Made by a program: the position numbers and the translations under genes
NCBI GenBank assembly: GCA_033060915.1
Contig: CM065397.1
Location: 18,879,001-18,943,000, forward strand
Direction of reading: 5' to 3'
From: Euryodendron excelsum
Lineage: Eukaryota; Streptophyta; Magnoliopsida; Ericales; Pentaphylacaceae
Length of the DNA: 64,000 nt
The notes under the pieces: generated by a model
The model's database searches: none
What the model was told of the DNA's origin: nothing
The model's input: the letters and a program-made list of their open reading frames with translations, nothing else
In this document: piece by piece, positions 37,143-49,795 of the stretch
Numbering within the stretch: position 1 is the stretch's first letter
Layout: the number at the start of each line of letters is the position of its first letter

Positions 37143-38249
37143 ATGCCCAAGTCTAACCACAACTATTCTTCTCCTTTGCCTTTCTGCTTCCGCCCAACCT
37201 CGACCACCAAACGCCACTCCATGGCGGCGGCGGCACCACCACCCATAGCCGGCAAGCCCAATCTCACCACCTGCGTTTACCACACTGATCTAGGCCTCTT
37301 TGCGCTCACTTGGTCCCGCAACGTCCTCGGCCGCTCCCTCCACCTCCACCTCGACCTCGACAACCCCTTCACCACCACCGCAGCCGCCAACTGCAGTCTC
37401 TCTCCGTCTTCTCTTTCTTCCCCCTCTTTCCAGCTCCATATCAAACCTTTCGTCTTCTGGAACAAACACGGGTCAAAGAAGCTCAACATCAACACCACCA
37501 CAGCCAAAAGCATTCAAATCTTCTGGGATCTTTCGAGGGCCAAATTAGGGTCCCGACCCGAACCCCAATCCGGGTACTACATCGCCATCATCGTCGACGG
37601 CGAAATCGCGCTCCTCGTCGGCGACTCTCCGAACGAAGCTTATGCCAAGACAAAAGCCACAAAGCCTCGGAGTTCCCAAGCGATGGTTCTGAGAAGAGAA
37701 CATGTGTACGGAAACAAATTATACACCACGAAAGCTAGCTTCGGAGGCAAAACAAGAGATATATCTATAGATTGCAGAATTGGCGATGATTCGAGACTCT
37801 ATTTCAGTGTTGATAACAAGCGGGTTTTGCAGGTAAAGCACTTGAAGTGGAAATTCAGAGGAAATGAGAGAATTGAAGTTGATGGTGTTTACATACAGGT
37901 GTCTTGGGATGTATATAACTGGTTGTTTGAAGATGATGAAGATGGGTATGCTTTGTTCATGTTCAGGTTTGAGAAATCAGGGTTTGAAGAGAGAGAAGAT
38001 GAGTTCAGACATTTGAATGAGAAGAATGGGATGGTGCTGTGGTCAAAGCAGTCTTGTGGGTTTGGGTTTGAGAAGAAGAAGATGAAGAAGAGGTTGTTGA
38101 GGACAGCGAAAAGCTCCTCCTCCTCCTCCTCGTCGCTGTCGTCGGCTTCATCCGGGTGTAGTTCTGTGATGGAGTGGGCAAGTGTGGAAGAGAATGAGTT
38201 GAAGGACCCTTCTGGGTTCTCTCTCCTGGTTTATGCTTGGAAGGGCTGA
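37143..38249 (+). CDS. DUF868 family protein, single exon
   Basis: The 368-residue frame has no intron and belongs to the plant-specific DUF868 family, whose biochemical role is not established. Family features in order are TTCVYHTDLGLFALTWSRN (42-60), KPFVFWNKHGSKKL (about 100-114), IFWDLSRAKLGSRPEP (about 125-140), then YYIAIIVDGEIALLVGD, RREHVYGNKLYTTKASFGGK, VKHLKWKFRGNERIEVDG (about 230-248) and VSWDVYNWLF (about 253-262). These are the usual DUF868 blocks, nearly full length. The N-terminal 40 residues are variable, and the C-terminus has a basic KKKMKKRLLR run followed by polyserine (324-341). No signal peptide or membrane segment is seen. The first Met is used; Met27 at 37221 (context CCATGGC) is an alternative. 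Overlapping frames on both strands within it are shadows. GC is much higher than in the flanks. Confidence 0.92.
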   Translation: MPKSNHNYSSPLPFCFRPTSTTKRHSMAAAAPPPIAGKPNLTTCVYHTDLGLFALTWSRNVLGRSLHLHLDLDNPFTTTAAANCSLSPSSLSSPSFQLHIKPFVFWNKHGSKKLNINTTTAKSIQIFWDLSRAKLGSRPEPQSGYYIAIIVDGEIALLVGDSPNEAYAKTKATKPRSSQAMVLRREHVYGNKLYTTKASFGGKTRDISIDCRIGDDSRLYFSVDNKRVLQVKHLKWKFRGNERIEVDGVYIQVSWDVYNWLFEDDEDGYALFMFRFEKSGFEEREDEFRHLNEKNGMVLWSKQSCGFGFEKKKMKKRLLRTAKSSSSSSSSLSSASSGCSSVMEWASVEENELKDPSGFSLLVYAWKG

Positions 38250-38332
38250 AGATTATTAATTCATTCACTTTCTTTGTAATTGGGTAATTACCTATTTGTT
38301 TCTATAACTAACCCATTTGTTCATAAAAATAA

Positions 38333-38340
38333 GCTGAATA
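38333..38340 (+). terminator. Candidate polyadenylation signal for the DUF868 gene
   Basis: GAATAAAT lies about 85 bases after the stop codon, in the strand and position expected for a near-upstream AATAAA element. It is predicted from position only. Confidence 0.45.
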
Positions 38341-39325
38341 AATCAATATAACGTACAAGAAAGATAGAAGATATGTAGCTCATAGTCCACAGATCTAAAT
38401 TCTAGGTTCTAACATCTTTGTTTACCTTTGTTATGCCCAAGAAGAAGGAAAAAAAAAAAGAGGAGAAGAAGACAACTTTTCTTTTTTTTTTTTTTTTGTC
38501 GACGTTGTAGAGTTGGAATTTTGGATTGAATGTGTTGTGTAACCAAAGTTGTATCACTGTTTGATGAAGCAAAATACGAGTCTTTGTTCATTCTGCAACT
38601 TTTTAGTTTCTTGCAATGTGCCACGGTGCCTAGTCTTGGCCTTTAGTCTCTCTCTCTCTCTCTATATATACATATGTATAGCCTGGCATGAGTTGTTTGA
38701 TTATGATTGGAGTTGTATTTGTTTTTGTGAGATTCCAAAGTTGTCCGACCAGTTGTACAACTGCTGCATGTGAGGGTGGGGTCTTCTTTTGTTAACCTTT
38801 GCCGCCCTTTTTTACATGGACAATGTATATCGTCTTCATGCACAATCTTTGTTGTTTTTTTTGTCTCAACCATCTTCACCGTAAATAAGGTTGACCATAT
38901 CATGGATCAACTAATTTGACGGTTAGTCTAAGTTGGGGACTCTGTAAAATTGTAGGAGAGAGTAGTACCTGATATAAAACGGCACGGAAAGTTACGAGAA
39001 ATGACAAATGGGTGCGTGGAGGAAAAGTTTCCTTAGTTTGACCGTTGGGGTTTGTGCGGACAGTCAGTCTCGTGAAGATGAAAAAGAAGGAACCTATCTA
39101 ATATTCTTTTTACTCTAAAACGACTAAATTACCCTTGCAAATCACATGGACGAAATTACCCTGACGACAAAGGTTAATTTTAAGTTCTTTCCTCCTATGC
39201 AAATTGCATTGGATATGGATCATTAGAACTCCACATTTAGTTATTGTTTCAGTTCTTTTATATATATATATATATATTCACTGCACTGTATTTGGCAAGC
39301 TGGTATTTTTAGAAGGTATTTTTAT
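38341..39325. other. Intergenic spacer
   Basis: No gene. It contains poly-A/poly-T runs near 38449-38498, (CT)n-(AT)n near 38647-38672 and an AT run at 39259-39278. Confidence 0.55.
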
Positions 39326-39546
39326 TGAGATCGTGTTTGGTAAATTAATTTTTAAATTTATTTTCAATTTTCTTTTTAAAAAACAAAACAGATTTAAGAA
39401 CAAGAAAAAGCGTTTTCTAAGTTTCTCTAATCATTTTTAAAATAAATAAAATTATGTGAAAATAATTGGTATTTTTATTGTTCTTTTTTGTTTTCCAAGA
39501 CATGAAAACTAAAAACAAAAATGAACAATAACCAAACAAGACCTCA
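39326..39546. mobile_element. hAT-type MITE with 8-bp target duplication
   Basis: The left end TGAGATCGTGTTTGGTAAAT and the right end ATAACCAAACAAGACCTCA are inverted. The 8 bases before (ATTTTTAT, 39318-39325) and after (CTTTTTAT, 39547-39554) match except for one. An 8-bp duplication points to the hAT superfamily. It is 221 bp, non-coding, with A/T-rich arms. Related left-end text occurs at 13602. Confidence 0.65.
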
Positions 39547-40362
39547 CTTTTTATCATTATTTGAATAAAATCACCACATAGAGATCACAATATATCCCAC
39601 TTTTATTCTAGTATATCCCACTTTTTTTAACTTATTTTTTTCTTCTCTGTTTCACTTCGTTTTTATGTCATTTTTTCCTTTTCTTGAAAACTTAGAAAAT
39701 ATTTTGAGATTGTTTTAGTAGTAGACTAGACTTATGTATTATGCATCACTATAGTATGGGACTCCCATGGGCCGGGCCATAACCGCGGGTTGAGTTACCC
39801 TAACAGTAATCAAGATGTCTTGGCAATAATGCCGCAACATAGTGTTACAACGTTCAAGCCTTTTTTAAAGAAAAATTGGTTTTTGCAAAAAGGTCAATAT
39901 TTTTTTAAGAAAGACGAGAGAATGAAAGATAAAAGAGAGGAAAAAAGACGAGAGAATGAAAGATAAAACAGAGGGAAAGTGCAGTCCAGCCAGGTGCACC
40001 ATTTTTCATCCACCTAAAAATGGGCAGAAGAGGAGAGGAAAATAACCAATGTCTTCGCATTTCTGTCCATAAGAAATTACTCGCTTTTTACAAAATATAA
40101 GAGTGTAATCGTAAGACTACATAATACCCATTTCCTTCCTTCACGTTTTGCTTTTCTTGGTACTAAACAAGTAAAAAAAGGCCAAAATCTATTTCTTAGG
40201 AATACACTTACCTTTCTCCTGTGTTCCTTTTCTATTTTAATTGTTAACCTCCTAACAAACATAGTACAAAGGAAGTCTCGAGTTTCAAGGTTGAAGGTAA
40301 AGAAGTATGGCAAACGGAGGGCTAACCCTATTGTGAACCCATTGTTGTTCTCTTTTTTATGA

Positions 40363-40402
<40 letters not shown>

Positions 40403-42149
40403 AGGTTGACATTTACAATAAATTTTTGTGGAAGAAGCAGATTTCCTTTGCATGGCTGTGTAAGAAACACAACCAAATCATGGCAATGCAGATTTCCCCA
40501 TGGCAATGCAACACAACCAAATCATCATGAATTGGTTTTGTGATTATCCAAGGTGGCTGGAGTCAATTTGTTTTCCCCGTGTAGCAAACAGTATATACCT
40601 TCCAAACTAAGAACAAGATATCGAAAAAGAAAATTATGTAATGTGTATATACATATCTATATATATATATATATATGTATAGATATAATATCATCTTGGC
40701 TGATCTCTCTTGAACTACATAATACATTAATGGCATGTACAGTTGTTCGTAGTCATTAGTTAGAAAGAGAAAACATAATGATTTGCTATTTTAAAAAGCA
40801 ATTTTAAGTTAGGTTGAACTACCATACCAACCTTTGCATGGGTGTTGAATCAAGCAATCCAAACCTGCAGGTACTCTGGTGTGGGTATTTCAAATGAGCT
40901 TGGTTGTGTGGCATTGCCATGGGGATATTGTAGAGATTTCCAGTCATTTCACTGAATTCCTGGCAGCTCTTTCCTAAAGTAAAACAAGGCAAAATAGTTA
41001 AAAATAAACCCATTCATTTTTTTTTTGTCATAATTAAAAGGGTAAATAATTATTTTGTCTCTAATTCTGTCTCAGATTTTAATATCATTTCTAAACTTTT
41101 ATTTTTTTTTATTTAGACCCTTTAACTTTTAAAAGAAAGTTAATGTGATCCAATATTTTAAAATAAATTAAAAATTAATTACACTTTATCCCTTCAACTA
41201 TGATTTAGTTTTACTTTACTTACTAAAGGAAATGTCAATACATTTTTACCCAACAATATGAGAATTTAAGTTCATATTAACACTGTTGACCAAAAAATAA
41301 AATTGAACACTTATAGCATTTCTGATTTAATACAATATAATTTTTTTTTCTCCTAAGTTAACAAATGCATAGTTTAAAGAATCTCCTTAATATTGTTAAT
41401 GCTAATAATTGGTGACTCACAAAAGTAACATTTTATGAAATATTTTGTCTAAATTTTATACTAATCTCTAAAGTAAAAAGAAAAAAAAAATTCATGGCTA
41501 TGAAATGTTATAATCCATATCAAAATATCTAAGAAAGTGGTCACTTTGGTGGTATTTTTATTTTAAAATGATAGACTCATAATTTAATCACATCATTCTG
41601 TACAGGTTTTATATGATTTTTTTTTATGTATATCAGCATTCTTATTGATACCATAGTTGGAATTTACGCTTTTTTTTTTTTTTTGGATCTCCGAAACGGT
41701 ACAATTTATTGCAGAATACTTTTTGTATAGAACCTAATTTTACCCATTTTGCTTCTTTGAATTTAGACAACAAAAATGACTTCAAAAGTTTCACATAATT
41801 CACACGTAAATTGGGTGGATTTTAAGCCCTTTTTCCCCACTAGTGTTTCATTGTCAAAAGTTGTGAGCTTCCCATTTTAGAAATCTCTAGGAATGGTCAG
41901 AGAGAACAGACCATTCAAATGGACTAATAAGCCTGAAAATGGCTCAAGGCAATGTATTTACTCAGACAAGTCAAATTTTTCTGAGCTCTCTCTACAGGGT
42001 TAGATTAGTTTGATCTGTTGTCACAGCCGTCATTTATGACTTGCGTGCCTGAAGGCTTTCATTGGCTTGACCTTCAAAACAGATTGTTGAGAATTGTTAT
42101 TTAGCCAACATCCATGACAATACGAAAATTGTTAGGAAACTGTCACTTA
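39547..42149. other. AT-rich intergenic spacer with repeat remnants
   Basis: No gene. (GA)n occupies 40367-40401. GGGTAAATAATTATTTTGTCTCTAATTCTGTCTCAG from 41040 is the left end of the long-TIR repeat family of 50174-50711. A segment at 40464-40530 repeats CATGGCAATGCA and ACACAACCAAATCAT, a short local duplication. A phrase of about 32 bp containing AGACGAGAGAATGAAAGATAAAA is tandemly duplicated at 39912-39970. Confidence 0.5.
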
Positions 42150-42394
42150 CAGCCTGTTCGAAAGTTGTGGAAAAGAAAAGAAGGGAAGGGAAAGGGGAGG
42201 AGAGAGAAAATGAAGGAAAGAGAGAGGAAAAAGGAGGGAAAGGTTTAAAAATAATCTCTCTCTTTCTCTCTCTTCTTTCTGTCTACTTTTCTCTTATTTT
42301 CTTTTTAAAATCAAACAAGGAAAGGATTCTAAATAGTAACTTTTTCTTCTTTTCCCTTCCTTTTTCTTCCTTTCCACAAGTTTCAAATAGACTA
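42150..42394. mobile_element. Tourist-like MITE, family A copy 2
   Basis: The left end CAGCCTGTTCGAAAGTTGTGG and the right end CCACAAGTTTCAAATAGACTA are inverted repeats. TTA precedes it (42147-42149) and TCA follows (42395-42397), a TTA duplication with one change. A purine-rich left arm (GGGAAGGGAAAGGGGAGG) faces a pyrimidine-rich right arm. The 118-residue open frame across it is not a gene. Confidence 0.65.
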
Positions 42395-42581
42395 TCAATG
42401 GGTGTGCAGGTTAATATATATATATATACATATATAATTTCAGATGCGCGTGTCGATGATTATTGCCTAACACTGGGTGCTAATTGGGTTCACGTCCTTT
42501 GTTATGTTGCTAAACTCTTGTAATTGTGATCAATTGGTACCTACATGTTTAGGAAAGTCAACTTTAAGTTATTGGTAGTTA
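42395..42581. other. Short spacer between two family A MITEs
   Basis: An (AT)n run and unique text; nothing recognised. Confidence 0.5.
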
Positions 42582-42805
42582 TAACTTGTTTGGAACTTGG
42601 GAAAGGGAAGGGAAAGAAAGGGATAGTACTGTTCCCTATCCTTTTCTTGTTTGATTTTGTAAAGAAAATTAGAGGGAAAGAAGAGAGAGAAAGAGATAAT
42701 TTGATTTAAAACTTTCCCTCTTTTTTTCCCTCACTTTCCCTCCCCTTCCCTTTTCCCTCACTTTTCCTTCCCTCCCCTTCCCTCCCCCAAGTTCCAAACA
42801 GGCTA
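42582..42805. mobile_element. Tourist-like MITE, family A copy 3 (TSD TTA)
   Basis: The left end TAACTTGTTTGGAACTTGGG is nearly the reverse complement of the right end CCCAAGTTCCAAACAGGCTA. TTA is found on both sides (42579-42581 and 42806-42808). The arms are GGGAAGGGAAAG on the left and CTTTCCCTCCCC on the right, so the whole element is a fold-back. It is the best-preserved copy in the window. Confidence 0.8.
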
Positions 42806-43489
42806 TTAGTGGGAGACTTATATATATATATATATATATACAGGTTCATGGGTAGGTACAAAAGTTGTTACAGGTGTTGAAATCGGTCCCTCTCTCCAAC
42901 CAAAAAAAAAAAAATCCGAAATTGTAGATGTCTACTTGTTACTCTCTTAAATTTTGCTATAAGATATGAATTCCCTTGAAAATAGTCTTAAATAGGGCAA
43001 TAATGAAGTAAACACGCATGCAAGGAAGTGTTACTTGTTTGCTTAAATTACAAAAATTAAACAAGTCGAGCTCAAGCTTAAATTTTTAAGCAATTCTTTT
43101 TAGCAGCCAATTAAGTTCAATCAGAGGATGGGAGATGAAACTAAGGCTTCGGTGTGATTGCTGCAATTGTAGTAACACATTAATATCTCGAAAATAGAAA
43201 TTAAAGCCAGTGAATGAATAACCCATGACCCGTTTCTGGTTAAAGCTAGCTACATAAAAAATAAAAAAAAATTAAATGTTTTAATTATCATTGGAATTGA
43301 TGACCAATTAAGTAGTAAGCTAAGCCGGTTCAAAACGTTTACCAGTTGCTTCAAACATTCTGTTTTTGGAATGGAATTATTATGGAATCTCTATTGCCTA
43401 TCCTCTTCCTCCTCTCCTTCCAAGCAAAGAGAAGGAAGATTATTTTGTGTATAATCTCATTTAACTTGGATAAAAAAAAAATATAATTT

Positions 43490-43572
<83 letters not shown>

Positions 43573-46500
43573 GCAAAAGGTAGGTCCACTAAAAGAAGAT
43601 GAACAAATGCTTGAAAGATACTATTAATACTGCATCATTTAATACGATATTTGCTCATACTACAATGAAGCACAAGAAAGCGATTATATAATTAATTTGA
43701 TTGGTAAAGAGTTAATTGCAACTTTTTATTTATTGATTGATCAGACTATTCATCACATCATTATAATGAGGTGTGATATTTTTACACGTGAATGTTACAT
43801 ATAATCATTACTCTAAAGCAATATATATATATATAGAAAGGTGATTGCTTTTGTAAGTACTTTACAAAACTTCTTACTTTTTAATGTGATATTTATTTAA
43901 TAAAGTAATAAAGACTTTTTTTTAGAGCTAATTGAAAACTTTGTGAAATAATCCCAAAACTATCACATATAATATACTTATATTTTGAAAATAATTTCAA
44001 CATACGTAGTTTCAATAACTTAAAAGGAAGAGCATCTTTTCAAATTTGCCTTAAAAATTTTAAAGTAATATGAAGTAATCTCTCAAAAATGAGTTCACTA
44101 TTTGAGAATAGTTTATTTTCGTAAGCTTATTAAAATCTTAATTGAAGTATAAGTAAAGTACGTACATATAAATAATAACAATATGTATTATTATTATTGC
44201 TCTTATTAATCGTATTACAATTTTTAATAAGATGTTCAAGCTTTTAACTAACTGTTGTACAAGAAAAGTATAGGTCATGTCATTTTGATGCTGAAATTTC
44301 AGAGGGTTTTATCATTTATGGGAAAGTAAAAGGCTGTTGACCATTATACGCTTCTATACGAAATTAAATAAGAGTTTGGGCTTCAGTCCAATATCAAGTT
44401 TGGTTGGATCAATGGGACTCGAAAGGGCCCATTGGCCCAAACACCAAATACAAGAAAAGGAATTTAAAGGAGGTTATAAATTTATATTTGTGTGCAATAA
44501 TTTCTTAAAATGCAAAAATAATTTTCTCTTATATACCTAATGTGCAGTTGAAATGGAAACCATTCATTAAAATCATTGTCCAAAACCTCGAAGCAGATTT
44601 CATATTCAAGAAAACGGTCATCCAAAAATGTTTGTGGTAAAAGGCTATCCAGCATACAAGACTCTTGTCATTGCACAATTTAAGAAGAGTTACATATTCA
44701 CAATCTTACCCTAGCATGCAAGGAAGCTATTTTAGTATTTCGTTTTCAAAATTGTGACTCTCAAATCACAATAGAGCAATCTTACTGTTAAGCCGAGACT
44801 GAAGGCCTTTACCATCTTGCATCTTTGGTGGACTAGAGTTGGGTCAGCTATGATTCTTTCCTTTTCAGAGAAGCTCAGCAAGACAGGAACTACTATGGTT
44901 ATGACCAAGCAGGGATACTAAAACACCCATAATAAAACTTGGAGGCTACTTAGAATTATTTGCTGCTTTTTTTAACAGAAAAGTCACTCCCTCAAAAGTA
45001 TCTACCAATCTTCTTGGCTAGAATTTAATCAGGTTTCAAGCACGTTTCTCAAACAAAGGTGAGTCCCATGTTTCTAAAATGCATTTACCAAACACTTGAA
45101 AGCTTAAAACCAATTAAGTTATCGCCCACATAACTGGTTTTGACTCTTCCCCAAACAGGCCCTAAAGGAAAAGGATTAGGTGGTTTTCAATTTTTTTTTT
45201 TTTGGGGGGGTAAGTGATAAAAGAATTTGGTGGTGGTGATCAAGATGCTAGTAGTTTAACTGTGGAGATGGCCCCAATGACTGGTGGACCATTGTCACAT
45301 GCATGCCAACATTATAGGTACACTAATAATGTTCAATCATAATGTCTAGAAAGAAAAAAATTGTGTGGGTATAATCATATAATTAAAAGTGAAAAATAAA
45401 ATTAATAGAATCAAAATCACCTGGCATGATGGCTAATTATCATTGATTAGATGGCATGACTTAAAAGGGTAAGATGAATGTACCAAAAGATTCATCCATT
45501 TGAGAATTGAATGAGAAATCAATATACTCCTTAATAGATAAAAATGTTCCATTCCCAACTGTAATTCATCTAATTAAACAATTACCAAACAATCAAATAA
45601 ATAAAAAAAAAGGTATAAAAAAAAAAATCGAGGTTAGAACTCACTGCCGGCCACCGCACCACCCATTGTGGTTGAAATTCATCCAACTTAATCACTTACA
45701 AGTGAGTCAGACAGATTGAGCTGTGTTTTGGACCCTTTGGTACTTGCACCCACTTAAAATGGTTCGACCACTTTGACCCACCCACATGGTGAGAAGTCCT
45801 GAGTCCTGACCCCTGTTGGTCTGTTGCAGACAAGAACTTTAAATGGGTGGGACCTGAGAAGTATCTTCCATTCAATACTGAGAAACCATACAGCAAATAC
45901 AAAGCCACAAAAAAGGCACACTAAACTATACAGCCAATGCCTATATTCCACCAACTTAAACATTGACCAGGACTTGTTCCCAAGGTTAGAACAGCTGATC
46001 AAGAACCAGGCTTTTGACGAGGACATGGGTTCCAAATTCCCCCTGGGGCTGGCACCCTACCCGCCATCCCTGTTTGATTCGGATTCCGATTCGATCCTAT
46101 TTTTATTTTTCGTGTACTCAAAAATGAAAAAAATTAAAAATATGTCATTTTTCTTGTTTTTGAAAACAAACAAAAAAAATAAGATCATCAAAACCACCAT
46201 CATTTTTATATCGTTCTCATTTTCAAATAAAAACAATTTTAAAAACTCAGAAAACACTTTTTTAGTAGTTTCTAAAACTAGGGGCTTCTCTAAAAAATTT
46301 TAAAACAAACAAGTTCCAAAGCCAGCATACCAAAAGCGGTTTAGACTGAATTTGTTTTCAAAACCAATCTATCAAATGCAGTCTGTCAAAATTTCAAAAA
46401 ACAGAAATCAAAATAGCAACCAAACGCTAATTTTTTTTTAAAGCAATTGAGGTATAACCCATAAGAGAATATAACCTTTATGGGCATGCCCGTTAAATAC

Positions 46501-46976
46501 TACACACACTCTAAAGGATCCAACTTTTTTGACATTAAATCTATAATTATCTTCCAGAAGAGGTTTGGGAGCCCTCAGCCAAAGGAGAATTTTCCGGAGA
46601 GCTAGCAAGGAATTTTGTAAAATTTGTAATTTTTATTCATTGGCACAACTTGATACATTTACTAGATGGTTTCACACTTTCGGCCTTTCAGGTTAGGCCA
46701 ATGTTGGGGTGGCAAATAGATTTTTCATTCAAAAGAAATTTGAAAACACTTTACAAAAACAGAAACACTGGCAACATTTCTAAGCAGCTGTTTCTGCTTC
46801 ATTGAGAAAAAAAAAAAAAAGCGAGAGAAGTTCAGCAGAACCAGATAACATGATGAGGAAAGTAATTAAAATTTGCAATTTTGCCCCATTTTTTTGCTGC
46901 TGATGCTTTTCACAAATAAAAGAGAAGGAAAAAAAAAAAAACTCCAATCCTATGATGTTCCAAAAACCAACTGCTA
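42806..46976. other. Intergenic region with microsatellites
   Basis: No gene supported. A (CT)28 tract at 43492-43547 runs straight into (TA)n to 43572, and another AT run lies at 42820-42841. Text at 46100-46440 resembles the interior and right end of the hAT-type MITE family (GAAAACACTTTTTTAGTAG, AGCAACCAAACGCTA). The open frames at 45696-46303 on both strands look longer than chance but show no known domain. Confidence 0.45.
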
Positions 46977-47205
46977 CTAAAGCTTCACAGTTGAGAGTGA
47001 AGAAGAATGAATCAAAGATGTTGATTGAGGAAGATGAGATCTTTGACAACTACTTCTTGCAGCAGAACCTGAAGGACAAGATGACAAAGTAGGAAGGGGA
47101 TTAGAAGAAGATATAAACCTGCTTGAACGGGTTCTTAGCTTACTCTTCTCGTAAGCCCTATCTTCTGGTCTAATATGCTGCACCTTCGTCTCATGCAAAC
47201 CCGCC

Positions 47206-47238
<33 letters not shown>

Positions 47239-48437
47239 GCACCAACACAACAAGAAGTGTTTCAAGTATGAAGGAGTAAGAATATCCAGATATCTTAGTC
47301 TCAGCATCTATTTCAGAATCATATTCATTCACATGAATTCTCAGCATAGATTTAATGTAAGTCTCCTTCGTCAGTAATAAGATACAACCAGTCAAATTTA
47401 GATTTTATGTTGCAATTTTCAATTTTAATTTTCTTTCATTCACTCCCAAGAAGCAACACTCAACTTAATTTATCTGTCACATCTAAAATTAGGTGAGGTT
47501 TCAAGCAAATACAAATGGACAACAGGAGGGACAGGAATTTGGTTTTTTGATAATGGGTAACAAATTGAACATGGTGAACCAGATCCAAAATCCATGTCAG
47601 ATAATTCTGAAAAAATAATCAATTTCCAAAAAGATTAAAAATTTTGATTAGCTGGGACCACCTAAAATTGGTGGTTCATGAACCAACAAATCATAGAGTG
47701 AAGTATGGGCATGGCAACTATGACCATAATCTTTTCTCTTATTTTGTTTGGTACATGGGAACACAAATAAGATACAATATAACAAAATTAAATCTCAAGC
47801 AAACAGTTGCTTGATTCTCAACTCTGCTCCTGGGGTCAAACAAAATCTTGGAATTACAAAATGTGGAGTAAAAAGCAAGAATTCTAAATCAAGGAATAAA
47901 AAAGAAAATGTATACATATGTGTATATATATATATATGAACACAAAAGCCAACGCAGCATGCAGAGCTGTACTTGCTTCTGTGGCGAATTAAAGCTGCTC
48001 GTAGGAAATTCAAGAAGCTTTTGAAGCAACCAAAATGGTTCTAACAATAACATTAACCAAAACTAGTATGTAAGTTTGTCTATGTAGGCAAATGCATGTA
48101 TATTATAGCTAAAATAGTAACACCAGAAAGAACAGATCATCAGCAATAAAAGTACTTCAAATTATCAATGTTTTCACAGTTTTGTTTCCATTGGCTGAGT
48201 GAACAATATTTCCTAGTACATTGTACTAAAGAGATCATTCTAGAGAAAATTAAGGAGCATTATATCCTACCATATAATGATATAAGTAGCGACGCAAAAA
48301 AAGAAAAAAAAAAAAAAAAGAGAGAGAGAGAGAGGTTGCATGTACTGTTACTCAATTAGGATGTGACCAAGTTCTTACCAAGTCGAGCGAGTCGATTAAC
48401 CCAACGGGGGATATGTTTCCCTGTCAACCGGAGACAT

Positions 48438-48475
<38 letters not shown>

Positions 48476-48572
48476 GTTGTAAGTGTTTCCTGAATACTCC
48501 TCTGCAAGTTTCTCCATGAATGCACGGACCTCTTCGGGACCCATATCTGTTCTTCCAATCAAGATTGATTTC

Positions 48573-48622
<50 letters not shown>

Positions 48623-48628
48623 ACTTGA

Positions 48629-48664
<36 letters not shown>

Positions 48665-49751
48665 CACTACCAAAATCAAAAACAGAAACCCTAATTTACT
48701 AGATCCAAATTGTAGCAAGAGAGAAAAAAGGAACTAATGTTTTCAAGCTTGACTTTCTATTTCGATGCTGAGAAACACAGACAAGGAAAAGTAATCAGAA
48801 GTATCTGGATTTTGTTTTATAGGTCAGTATTCCTCAAGTGAGTTTCTTCTGAAAACAAGAATGGCATAGAACATAAAGTACACTTATTTCCATCTGCTGA
48901 GCCGAAAACCAGAAATATTTGAAAAGAAATGAAATGAATAGTTCTGCATTGTAGTCCCAAACTACAAGTAAATAGACAGTACATATTCCAGGCAGAAACC
49001 GTTTGGTTGCTGAGAAAAGCTAAGGAAAAATAGGTTCAAATTCTGCAGCTCAAATTTTCCACTTATTCACTAGGCCATTACAGGTTGGTTGAGGAAACGT
49101 CTTAATTTTAAAAATACAATTGAAAACAGGGTCAGAACTAGGGGAAAAAAAAAGGATTTTTTTCTTTGTTTTCCTCTCTTTCCCGGTAACCAAACAGAGT
49201 ATTAGAGTTTTGTGAATAATTCAGATCAGTGCAACAGATAAGTATAATAATACAAAGTATAACAAATAGTATTCAATTGTACTCCTTAAAGAAAAGCCAA
49301 TAAAAGCAACTAAATATACATTCACACCATTTTATTCCTAAATTTTCTGTTTGGTTAGGAAAATGTAAGAAAATTAAAAACGAAACATGAAATTCAATTC
49401 TTCCATTACTATGCACGTAAGAATAAAATAAAAAAATAAAAAAACCTAACATGCCAGAATCCACTTAATATATTTCGAAACTGGGCTTTGCGTTTGGTTG
49501 TCCAGAAAACGTAGGAAAGCGACGAAATCAAATTCTCCAAGTTATTTCAATCAGCACCTGAGACACATGCAAACCCAGCAAATGAGACAGCTACAGCTGC
49601 CCGGTTATACTTGTCACATTCTTTTCCTTTTCCTCAATTTTCTCAGCAACCAAACAAAGAATTAGACATTCCAACACACAAGAACCACCAGATCCAAGAA
49701 AAAAAAAAGTCTGGAATTTTCGAACCTTGCACACCAGAATGGTAGACTCCG

Positions 49752-49795
<44 letters not shown>

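Noticed and set aside
37277..37738. Proline/arginine-rich frames overlapping the DUF868 gene
   Set aside because: They are shadows caused by the C-rich codon use of the real gene.
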